The notes beneath the pieces were generated by a model, which saw only the letters and a program-made list of their open reading frames with translations, was not told the origin of the DNA and ran no database searches. 64,000 bases of DNA from Chloranthus sessilifolius (taxonomy: Eukaryota; Streptophyta; Magnoliopsida; Chloranthales; Chloranthaceae). Position numbers and translations under genes: made by a program. The stretch covers positions 63,577,068-63,641,067 of the forward strand of contig CM037589.1 in NCBI GenBank assembly GCA_021018995.1, read 5' to 3'. Positions 58,001-64,000 of this stretch are shown here, in pieces; positions within the stretch are counted from its first letter, which is position 1, and each line of letters begins with the position of its first letter.

Positions 58001-59565
58001 AGAGTTGGCCTCGCACCAAACCGCAAGCGGGAATCGAAGAATCGCTCTCCGTTTTGAGAGAATCACTCTCACGAAAGTTTAGAACTCTCAATTTGCGTAA
58101 GCAATTTTCATTAACCAAAAACTTATAATAAAAGTGTTTATAAGCCTTTAAATAGGCTAACCAATGCATAAAATTAGAAATCCTAGTATAACTCTAATTC
58201 CTAATTCAAATAAAAGAAATATCCTAATTCTTCTAAAACAATAAAGTCTTAAATAATAAGGAAACTAATCCTATTTCTAATAAAAGAAATAACTCTTACT
58301 TTCTAAAATAAAATAATAAAGGATACTAATCCTAATTCAATTAGGATTCTTGAAATTCGTCATTTTATGTGCAACCTCCGAAAACTGACCATAACTTCTT
58401 CAATACTTGTCGGAATTGCTCAAATTTTGGCTCGTTGGAAAGCTACTTCGATAAGCTTTCAAATATGATCAATTTCATATTAATCCGACTTCGTTTGACA
58501 CTTCAAAATAGGCCAAACATAAAAGTGACGGGATTGAAAGTTGAAAACCCTAATAAATTTTGGGATTTTCTTCTTTCTGATCAAACAGGTTTTTAACGGG
58601 CCATTTTTTTTAAAAATCCATTCGTGGGTCCACTTTCTCTTTTGACGTCTCCTCTTTATCCGACCACGATTCAAACAGGTGGATCTAAAATTCGCATCAA
58701 ATTCACTTCAAAAAAATATTATAAGTATGTCTTAAGATATATTTTTTTTAAGTGTATTCCTTTGCATCCAGGTATCAAACAGTATTGGTATCGGGTATTG
58801 GTCCATCTTGCACTGATACGTATTGGCCATTATGGATACAGTATCGCCAATACCGTATCAGCCAATATTTTTTTTTTGAAAAAAAAAAGCATAAAAAAAT
58901 AGAAAAAGAATAATTGTATCTCAGTATCGGCCGATACTGACCCTAACGGTCTAATATCGCCATATCGGTATCGGCCGAGTTTTGAAACCATGCTTTGCAT
59001 GTCTACTTGTGGCTTATATGTGACTAACAATGGAAGCGGGTGCCTTTGTGTGGGTTATAAGATGTAGCTTTCAGTCAAGATGCTCTTCAAAAAGATGGTG
59101 GGGGTAACCACAGAGTGTCTGGAGTGATGGTAGAGGGCTTGAGTTTGCTCCCCAAGGTCATGCTATAGAATCCCCTCCCGACAATAACCAGGTCACGTGC
59201 AAGTCGAAAACACGTTGTACTCGTAGAGATTAGTCCTCCCCTGGAAAGGGTTGGGACCCCCTATGCCATAAAAAAAATGATCGATTAAATCACAGGCACA
59301 TCCCCCACTGCAGTTATTATTCACAAGATAAAACTTCGTCCATGTTATTTGCCTGGGAAAAAAAGGTGATAGCAATGCATGCGTGCATGCAGAAACAGAA
59401 TTCCAAAAAAGAAAATGGAAGTAACCTGAACTGCTGAAATACTAATGGCACCATCAATAACTCCAGGTCGCAGACCCAGGCCCTGGCAAACGGTCAATAG
59501 TATCAATTAGGAAGACAGAAACCAATAAATTATTTTAAAATAGGAACTTGCTAATCTAATACATT

Positions 59566-59616
<51 letters not shown>

Positions 59617-62250
59617 TTTGCAAACCTATCTTTTTCTTTTTTTACAAATTATATTTTATTAGAAAAAGAAAAAGAATTGGGCTGCAGAATCGATGAAGAT
59701 TAAAAAACATAAATTCCTAAATAAAGCATCCACAATAACTCCTTGAAAATGCTCACCAGTATATAACTCATTTTCTAGTGCACCTATAAGCTAATTAGAA
59801 TCAGGTGCCAATTTAGATTTATTTAAAACATACAGATAGCAAATGAATGTTTCTGTCTGGAACTTGGGTCTTAGCTACAACTTCAAGGATCACAGTTTGC
59901 TATAGTCTTAATTAAATTTGGAGAGAAATAACCCAAACTAGATAAATAGTTGGCAAACATAGTTTGATCCACTGTACTATCCAATTTTTCTTGTTATACC
60001 CTTTTGTTTCAGTCCGAAATATCTGTAACAAGAAATGAAGCACATAGATACATCAAATACTCAGAGTCTCAAAGTAGGCATCGTCAACTTCTGATGCTTC
60101 TTTGGCCCTTTTTCTCCCCTTTCTTTAACTCTAATATTTACAAAGGTGAAAGATGGGCACAGCCACTCAACAACAAAAAACTCAAAAGGGGGGAAAAAGA
60201 AAGAAAGAAAGCACGCAAGGAATAGAACCTGCCTCCACATCACAATGCAGCTGAAAACCATTACTCTCATCTCCACTCGTTGAATCCGTATATAGGTACA
60301 ACACTATTTGCGAGATCTTTTTTTTTTTACTAGTATAATATGCAAGTTGATAAACCATGGTCATAGCCTCCCAGTGAATAAGGAAAAACATAGCCACCGT
60401 CTCCCTAGCAAGAATGATGTTATTAATTTTTCTAACATTTTAGCATGCTTCCAAGGTGGGAGTGCCTCACGACAGACCATTCTTTAGCTTACATAATTGA
60501 TGCAGGAATGCTTAATCATTTAGCAGTATTGAATTTCAAGTATTTTGGTTAGATTTTTAGATCAAAACTGGTTCGACCACCATTCATGACTATTAAAAAA
60601 AATGGACCTAATGATTCAATTAAAAAGAAAATACATTAACTTCTATTATTAGACCTTTGAATAGACATATAATTCCTTGGTATTAATGGTTTGAAATTTG
60701 AACCACTTGAATTGGCATCTAATTCCTTAATAGTAATAATGATTTGAAACTTGATCAAAACTTATTCAAACACAACCTACATATATTTGAAAACCTCAAC
60801 CTATGAGTGCAAAGGGTTAGATAAAATGAATCTGCGTGCTATTATTAGAACTTTGAATGGACATCTAATTCCCTAATATTAATGGTTTGAATTTTGAACC
60901 ACTTGAATGAAAATTGTCATGTTCATAACTCAAACTGGATGCAATTATATTCTCATGCTTGCTTTAGCCTAAGCAGTTGAAAACTTGATCGATTGCAATT
61001 TATGACTTTCAAGAGTGGAGAGCTAAGAGCTCGAAGTACCAAGTGAGAAGATTAATCAGTAACCTAAGGCCTCTCAAAATTTTAATTTAGCCCCTAACCA
61101 ACATAGAATTCCTATCTATAGATTCTAACAAAAGTTTCGAGAAAATCTCCGTCACCAAAAGCTTGAAAAACCTGATGTAAAGTACCAATCAAGGCATGAG
61201 TGTATGAGGGGTTAGTAGATAGAAAACCAGATGTAAAGTAATTCCAACCAAGGAATGAGGGGTTAATAGATGAAATAAATTGAAAAAAAATGTTCGATGG
61301 GAGAATGAAATTCTTCTTTTAAGCTATCATAATTGTCTCCATGACATCAATTCATCTTAATTCACCGGGTGGGATTTGGTTTGTTAGAGGGATGCATATA
61401 AAGTAAATATGATCTATTGTTTCTAACTTGATTAAATAAACTAACAATGGACATCTAACACCCATCACTTCAATTTCATTTGGAGACACCAAGAATTGCA
61501 ATCAAAATAATTTCAATGAATAAAGAAAATAATAAATAGAAACTTAAAATTAAAATGCTAACCTGACCCATATCAGCAAGCATAAGGTCACCGTCTACTT
61601 CACGCTCCAATGCAACATCTGAGTGGGAAAAAAAACTAGTTAAAATTAAAAACTACATAAAACAAACATAAATTTCAATTACATGCGAAAACCGTAAATT
61701 CGCATACTAAGCATTGACTGTGATATATCCAATCCAATCCAGTGGTGTCCATTCTCAGATAGTGTTTCTCCACTAAGTCCCGATCCACAACCTATAAAAA
61801 AAATTGATATAAATTATAAAAATAAGCTCCTAAACATCATAAATCCTGCTCTTAAGTCTTAACACCAGGAAAATAATAATACTAATAATTTAATATAACA
61901 ATAAAAAAACGGTCAAGTAAGATTTATGCTTAAACCCTAAACCTAATAAGAGATTGGAGAATGCAATATGTGCTGAAGAAAATGTGAATACTTCACCGAT
62001 ATCAAGCAGAACCCTAGGCACCCCATCATCAGGCAAAGCAAGAAGCTCCAATGCCCTCTCAGAAAGCTTTGCCTTTTCACAATAATACAAATCACATTAG
62101 CAAAACAAATTAAGAAAATAAAAAACAAATAAAAAAATAAACCCTAATTATCACCTGCACTTCGACTATACGAGAGGAAGTGGTGTATTTGCGAGCCTCC
62201 CCGTCATTGTAGAAAATCTCTGGAGGTGCTTGTGATTCGGGCCTCGACAT
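38526..62250 (-). CDS. RID2: 18S rRNA (guanine-N7)-methyltransferase RID2/BUD23, complete, 9 exons
   Basis: Joined exons, in transcription order: 62250-62155, 62072-61997, 61791-61708, 61618-61563, 59482-59426, 52416-52367, 52266-52114, 50113-49981, 38690-38526. All introns are GT..AG and phases agree, giving 289 residues, the length I recall for Arabidopsis RID2. The N-terminus ([16 protein letters not shown]) and the SAM-binding motif VLLDIGCGSG (about residues 53-62) mark a class I methyltransferase. [18 protein letters not shown] and WLCNADK follow. An acidic serine run ([12 protein letters not shown]) leads to a basic C-terminal tail ([34 protein letters not shown]) typical of the family and likely a nuclear/nucleolar signal. 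BUD23 with TRM112 methylates a guanine of 18S rRNA during small-subunit maturation. Introns 5 (7.0 kb) and 8 (11.3 kb) are swollen by mobile elements. Confidence 0.96.
38691..40320. other. RID2 intron 8, left part
   Basis: AT-rich intron with T-rich tracts (39230-39480) and a short TG/TA microsatellite near 38791-38829. No gene seen. Confidence 0.5.
40321..41513. repeat. ~600-bp tandem duplication
   Basis: Copy 1 (about 40321-40924) and copy 2 (about 40925-41513) both begin AAAAATAAAAATCTACCATT and end AGTAAGAGGTTTTCTTAATT. They share nearly all of the sequence between. Confidence 0.88.
42050..42935. repeat. Six degenerate 125-190-bp tandem repeats
   Basis: The core TTGATGAATTTGTAT..TTTGGTT..GAATTGAAATGGGTTTGTG recurs near 42086, 42230, 42375, 42502, 42680 and 42870. 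Confidence 0.75.
43241..44536 (+). pseudogene. LINE ORF2 C-terminal fragment
   Basis: One frame from 43241 to TAA at 44534, broken only by TAG at 44015 and 44315. It starts in the post-RT region ([24 protein letters not shown]). The zf-RVT zinc-binding block follows ([34 protein letters not shown]). A C-terminal WRERNLRIF is present. Endonuclease and RT catalytic regions are absent, as expected of a 5'-truncated copy. Confidence 0.92.
43241..44677 (+). mobile_element. 5'-truncated LINE (L1-type) with poly(A) tail
   Basis: A 19-bp target duplication (AAGATATGAAACTAAGAGA) flanks it at 43222-43240 and 44678-44696. The right end is a poly(A) tail after TTTAATACATCTTTCTTTAC. The body begins inside the C-terminal part of ORF2. 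It lies antisense to RID2 in intron 8. Coding GC is well above the surrounding intron. Confidence 0.95.
44697..47442. other. RID2 intron 8, middle part
   Basis: No gene seen. A TA run lies at 46146-46177. A somewhat GC-richer unassigned segment is at 46210-46560. Confidence 0.5.
47443..48115. repeat. Degenerate tandem repeats of a GGGTCTAYATGCATT motif
   Basis: About a dozen units of 45-70 bp share GGGTCTAYATGCATTYTAA followed by GGYTGAGRTT. Spacing varies. No open frame. Confidence 0.8.
48207..48241. repeat. (TC)n microsatellite
   Basis: Pure TC run. Confidence 0.95.
48751..48780 (+). mobile_element. Helitron 3' terminus
   Basis: A perfect 7-bp stem (CACGTGC, loop ATC, GCACGTG) at 48751-48767 is followed by nine bases and then CTAG (48777-48780) with T as the next base. 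This is the canonical plant Helitron 3' end. The 5' end (TC after A) could not be placed, so the element's length is unknown. No helicase was seen, so a non-autonomous element is likely. Confidence 0.7.
48781..48833. repeat. (TG)n-(TA)n microsatellite
   Basis: Starts at the Helitron insertion point. Confidence 0.95.
49355..49423. repeat. (TA)n microsatellite
   Basis: About 69 bp of pure TA, next to the GC-rich SINE candidate. Confidence 0.97.
49424..49640 (-). mobile_element. tRNA-derived SINE candidate
   Basis: A GC-rich island between AT-rich flanks. On the minus strand it reads GTTAGGCCTTGGGCTTAGGA.. then AGAGGTCCTGCCATCGATTC, like plant SINE heads with a degenerate B box. It ends (minus) in GTACCTCCGATATATA, running into the TA tract as a tail. 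Confidence 0.5.
49981..50113 (-). CDS. RID2: RID2 exon 8
   Basis: 133 nt, [16 protein letters not shown] to DEENQT, including the acidic serine run. Donor GTAAGC opens the 11.3-kb intron 8. Confidence 0.94.
50114..52113. other. RID2 intron 7
   Basis: No gene. Holds a dispersed repeat at 51738-51960 and a TA run at 52047-52085. Confidence 0.6.
51738..51960 (+). repeat. Dispersed repeat family copy
   Basis: Matches 63829-63965 (TTTTGGGRATGTGTG.., ATAGGTGCRMCATGATCTKAAGAT) and in part 37813-37930 and 62996-63100 (GGAAGATTAGARCRAAAMACGATCTC). Likely an uncharacterised non-autonomous element. Confidence 0.55.
52114..52266 (-). CDS. RID2: RID2 exon 7
   Basis: 153 nt, [16 protein letters not shown] to GVVVDFPH. 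Donor GTATGA. Confidence 0.95.
52367..52416 (-). CDS. RID2: RID2 exon 6
   Basis: 50 nt, [16 protein letters not shown]. Donor GTACGT. Confidence 0.94.
52538..52820 (+). mobile_element. Third MITE type (TTTCGG-rich) in RID2 intron 5
   Basis: GCATAGTGACAAATTTCG at the left pairs with the right end CGGAGAAATTTGTCACTATGC. TGCATA is duplicated at 52532-52537 and 52821-52826. Inserted about 120 bp upstream of exon 6. Confidence 0.8.
52827..53893. other. RID2 intron 5, left part
   Basis: Ordinary intron. No gene, long repeat or domain recognised. Confidence 0.5.
53952..55048 (-). repeat. 3' LTR of the Gag-chromodomain element
   Basis: Aligns end to end with 57606-58699. A GGTTGGCATGG segment near its right end differs from the other copy by a small insertion. 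Confidence 0.9.
55246..56625 (-). CDS. Gag - zinc knuckle - acidic repeat linker - integrase C-terminus - chromodomain protein of the LTR element
   Basis: An uninterrupted 459-codon frame. Residues ~30-105 are a Gag capsid segment ([30 protein letters not shown]). A CX2CX4HX4C knuckle ([14 protein letters not shown]) is at ~117-130. Residues ~140-290 form an acidic Ser/Thr/Glu-rich linker with repeated E-S-L-V-P-I-E-like units. The integrase C-terminal region ([31 protein letters not shown]) is at ~315-390. A chromodomain ([16 protein letters not shown]) ends the frame. A TAG at 55246 cuts the chromodomain's last helix; homologous codons continue beyond it. The first ~20 residues and the ATG come from an inserted MITE. 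The original Gag N-terminus lies at about 56874-57092 (minus), cut off by that MITE. Confidence 0.8.
   Translation of the reverse strand: MRSKTDTYRPIRIGIRRYFDPWLKPKTFVEWLSSVEEYFDWYGVPNEYKIRLAKTKLEGNAKKFWTRIERRIESLRNKHISTWEDMKVRLIEKYVPLTHRHLLRSLKTKTDKCPDCLKCQGFRHFAYQCPTKFPTQNLLTKRVSPKEPENREVKEVYDPSTMLSEEEIEEADESLVCVKQTSISLVSSDVESLTLEPIESLAYESLVPVELGAHNLLVPIGSNTCESIELGTQEPLISIESSTPESLVLIEASTHELIESSVHKPLVPFASFTQESSESASTFAYCIHELHAEIKKIINLKNEKYKFSADSHRRFKEFQEGDFVIVRNRPERFLQGVAKKLRARSAEPYQILKRAGFNAYILDLPPELGISTTFNVEDLPFHGPSTIPANPFEPSISDDPIIPLPTPLPPPTRQIREIIEDVLEDQIVSTNHGGLQKYLVKWKNKADTENTWITREEFQ
56561..56865 (+). mobile_element. MULE-like MITE, family 1 copy 3, inside gag
   Basis: CATGGATCAAAATATCG and CGAGATTTTGATCCTTG are inverted ends. 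GGTTTTAAC (56552-56560) and GGTTTAAC (56866-56873) are the target duplication with one base lost. Interior has TATCGTCCGATAC palindromes and a long T run (56780-56806). Confidence 0.82.
56874..57092 (-). pseudogene. Separated Gag N-terminus of the Gag-chromodomain element
   Basis: Starts [18 protein letters not shown] and ends PSFEGWLNP at the MITE. The other side of the MITE resumes with [10 protein letters not shown], so the insertion fell in the Gag frame. Confidence 0.7.
57230..57480. repeat. Minisatellite in the 5' leader of the LTR element
   Basis: About fifteen degenerate units of AGACAAAAGCTAGACRAAA between the primer-binding site and gag. On the minus strand it is pyrimidine-rich. 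Confidence 0.85.
57606..58699 (-). repeat. 5' LTR of the Gag-chromodomain element
   Basis: Inner end abuts the primer-binding site (57591-57602). Outer end abuts the AATTC duplication. Confidence 0.9.
58769..58992 (+). mobile_element. MULE-like MITE, family 1 copy 4
   Basis: CAGGTATCAAACAG and GTTTTGAAACCATG are the ends. CTTTGCATC (58760-58768) and CTTTGCATG (58993-59001) are a 9-bp target duplication with one change. TATCGG-rich interior with an A/T homopolymer. Confidence 0.82.
59426..59482 (-). CDS. RID2: RID2 exon 5
   Basis: 19 codons, [19 protein letters not shown]. Too short to stand out as an open frame; found by matching the family. Confidence 0.94.
59483..61562. other. RID2 intron 4
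   Basis: A (TA)n(GA)n tract lies at 59574-59616. Around 60590-60920 a ~100-bp motif (TTAGAMCTTTGAATRGACATCTAATTCC) occurs two to three times. No gene seen. Confidence 0.55.
61563..61618 (-). CDS. RID2: RID2 exon 4
   Basis: 56 nt, [18 protein letters not shown]. Donor GTTAGC. Confidence 0.93.
61708..61791 (-). CDS. RID2: RID2 exon 3
   Basis: 84 nt, [14 protein letters not shown] to DISQSML. Completes the SAM-binding glycine motif. Confidence 0.95.
61997..62072 (-). CDS. RID2: RID2 exon 2
   Basis: 76 nt, [14 protein letters not shown] to RVLLDI, ending one base into the first Gly codon of the SAM motif. Confidence 0.95.
62155..62250 (-). CDS. RID2: RID2 exon 1
   Basis: 32 codons from ATG ([11 protein letters not shown]) to RIVEVQ. 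Donor GTGATA. Confidence 0.95.
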
Positions 62251-62405
62251 TTTTTACCGGCAATAAATATCAATTTTTCTTTTTAAACAAAGATCACAAA
62301 ATTTGAGCTTTACAACCTGAATAACAAAGTAGAAAATTCAGCAAAAAATCCAATTTTTTTTGTAATAACTTAAATATGGTTGATCTAAAATAAACAAGTA
62401 TAGTG

Positions 62406-62446
62406 AAACCCTAAGATTCGAAAGTGAGAAGATTGAATTTTTTATA
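62406..62446 (-). promoter_or_regulatory. RID2 core promoter: TATA box and telo-box
   Basis: On the minus strand TATAAAAAA is complementary to 62438-62446. About 30 bp downstream is the telo-box AAACCCTAA (plus strand 62406-62414), near the expected start site. That leaves a 5' UTR of about 160 nt. Further telo-boxes lie in introns 1 (62139-62147) and 2 (61932-61940). Telo-boxes are known from plant ribosome-biogenesis and ribosomal-protein promoters, which fits this gene. Confidence 0.55.
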
Positions 62447-64000
62447 AAAATCCCTCACTGAAGAAAACATAAATATTATCAACAAATATAATGAAATGCT
62501 AAATCTCGTAAAAGAGTTAGAAATCTATATGTAGAGGCATTGCATACTTAATACTTCTTCACTTCTTCGTCAACCTCTTCGTTTTCTGCTTCCTCCTTCC
62601 TCCTTCCTCCTTCCTGTTGAATTTGTTTTGTGTTCTTTTTGCCTTTCAACAAGAGGAGAGAGAAAGAGAGGGAGAGGGAGAGAGTGCTAGTTTGATTGCT
62701 CGCATTGCGATTAGAATACGCGTTTCAGAGGGGCAGTACGCAACTCAACCCAGTTTTTATTGTTTTGTACGGCTTCCGTTACGCGTAGCTAAAAGTGGAT
62801 ACGAGGCTAACCCTTCGTACGCAAGATTGGCTACACGTTTCACCAAGAATCCGGGCTTCACCAAGATTGGAATTTTCCATTCCACGTGGCATAGATCCCA
62901 AAAAGCTGGGCCTAAAAAAAATCACATAATGATCAAATGTGTCATTAGTGCCATGTTTTTGGAATCTGTATCATGTGGAATCGGAAGTTGATTGTCCGAT
63001 GATACAGTCATGGCCTCAAGATCCCTTGTATGGAAGATTAGAGCAAAACACGATCTCTATCGTCTAATTTAGAGCAATCAATGACTTTTAGTGTAGGTGA
63101 TTTTAAAATCGTTGAAAATGGCGATCTTCATTGAAAATGATTTTAAACTTGATCTCGATCTTCATTGTTTTAAAACCGTTGAAAATGTCATACACGGAAC
63201 GCTAGTTAATTTTGGACAAAGTCAGATCACTAGTTGATATCATATCAAAATTACATATGGAAACGATACAACACTGTTGTGTAAGTGATACATAAGTTGG
63301 AGTGTTACGACCCTAGCAAACAAATAACTTCAAAACGTGTCTCAGGGCGGTACGAGTTTTGTCTTTTGCACAATCAAACAACAGTCTATTATATGTAATT
63401 CCAATACAGACCAAATGCGTATCCGTTACGTGTTGGTGCTTGAAACGTGTTTATTGTTACGAGCAATCAAACATGCCCAGTGCGCAGTGAATTTAGGGCT
63501 GCCAATGGGTCAGGTTGGGTCGGATTAAAAGACATATGTTCCCAATGGGTCAAGTGTATATATCCGACCCGATCCAAATATATGAGTTGTACCAAAATTC
63601 CTCATTAGGTACAACTACTTTGACCCGTTTTCTGAGTAAGAACCATGCAATTTTCAGTGACAAAAACTGTTGACTGATTTGAATTAGATAAGGGAGATTT
63701 TTTTTTTCCAATCTTCTTCATAATAGATCTTTAGATCATGGCGCGCCTATTAGATGCTCAAATGCTTATACTACATGGCAGACAGCCCTAAAAGTGATCC
63801 TCAACTCCTTTGCCCATGATTTAGGTCACTTTTGGGGATGTGTGTTGGAATCAACATCTGACCGTCTAATAGGTGCGACATGATCTTAAGATCTGGTTTT
63901 TGGAAGATTGAGACAAAAACTAATCTCCATCATTCGATTCAAATCAGTTAATGGTTTTCGTCCGTAAAAAACTGTTTGGTCCTTACTCCGAAAATGAGTG
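62447..64000. other. Upstream flank of RID2
   Basis: Pyrimidine-rich tract (62540-62640), then dispersed repeats at 62996-63100 and 63829-63965. A Gly/Asp-type repeat (GGGTCAGGTTGGGTCGG, 63506-63522) resembles 29048-29060 on the opposite strand. No plus-strand gene could be supported; the frame at 62617-62991 has no recognisable domain. Confidence 0.5.

Larger units (their letters stand above)
53952..58699 (-). mobile_element. Non-autonomous chromovirus-derived LTR element (Gag-linker-chromodomain)
   Basis: LTRs at 53952-55048 (3') and 57606-58699 (5') have matching ends TGATGCG..CGCATCA and are highly alike. The target duplication AATTC lies at 53947-53951 and 58700-58704. On the minus strand the 5' LTR is followed by TGGTATCAGAGC, an intact initiator-Met primer-binding site. 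A purine tract (AAAGTAGAGGGGA) precedes the 3' LTR. The 2.6-kb interior lacks protease, RT, RNase H and the integrase core. Lies in RID2 intron 5, same orientation as the gene. Confidence 0.93.
53894..59044. mobile_element. ~165-bp palindromic foldback MITE split by two later insertions
   Basis: The segments 53894-53951, 58705-58768 and 59002-59044 join into a near-perfect palindrome with ~80-bp arms. Left arm: GGCACCTGTTTCC.., CACATATAAGCGACAAGTAG, ACATGCAAAGGAATTCACTT. Complement of the right arm: GGCACCCGCTTCC.., CACATATAAGCCACAAGTAG. The LTR element (53952-58699) and a MULE-like MITE (58769-58992) separate the pieces, each with its own target duplication. Confidence 0.85.

Noticed and set aside
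62617..62991. 124-codon plus-strand open frame upstream of RID2
   Set aside because: Starts in a GA-rich simple repeat and has no recognisable domain; likely chance in promoter-flanking DNA.

Overview
This is a slice of a nuclear plant genome: AT-rich, intron-split genes, plant chromovirus, Ty1/copia, LINE, TRIM, SINE-like and Helitron debris, and long TA/TC/TG microsatellites. The two genes match angiosperm families. Very large, transposon-filled introns (15, 11, 7 and 5 kb) suggest a large-genome lineage such as a magnoliid or early-diverging angiosperm, but the species cannot be read from the window.

Both host genes lie on the minus strand. (1) An ABC1/UbiB-type atypical kinase, like the Arabidopsis kinase fused to a beta-lactamase-like domain, starts at 23037 and runs off the left edge. 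Ten exons (409 codons) are visible, ending at 551. (2) A complete RID2/BUD23-type 18S rRNA (guanine-N7)-methyltransferase gene of nine exons and 289 residues spans 62250 down to 38526. All exon junctions were read by eye with GT/AG borders and consistent phases. The final RID2 exon lies 11.3 kb from the previous one.

The rest is mobile DNA. Left to right: a triple-LTR TRIM-like array (1420-3720) and a compact 319-bp TRIM (4612-4930) in kinase intron 8; in kinase intron 2, a tandem pair of units made of LTR-like sequence plus a gag fragment (9640-20500), the second split by a complete but dead chromovirus (13188-20156, TSD GCTAT); upstream of kinase exon 1, a complete but dead copia element (23824-28602, TSD ATTTC) that landed in the target-site duplication of an older MITE; five ~300-bp tandem repeats (29680-31180) beside a possible 5' non-coding exon; MITEs between the genes; and in RID2 intron 8 tandem repeats, a 5'-truncated LINE (43241-44677) and a Helitron 3' end (48751-48780).

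The most interesting object is in RID2 intron 5: an LTR element (53952-58699, TSD AATTC) that has lost protease, reverse transcriptase, RNase H and the integrase core. It keeps a long open frame joining Gag, a zinc knuckle, a repeat-rich acidic linker, the integrase C-terminus and a chromodomain. It sits inside a palindromic MITE and itself contains another MITE. A family of four MULE-like MITEs (termini CAWGG, about 9-bp duplications) gives a relative insertion order for several of these events. No tRNA, rRNA, CRISPR or bacterial-type operon was seen.
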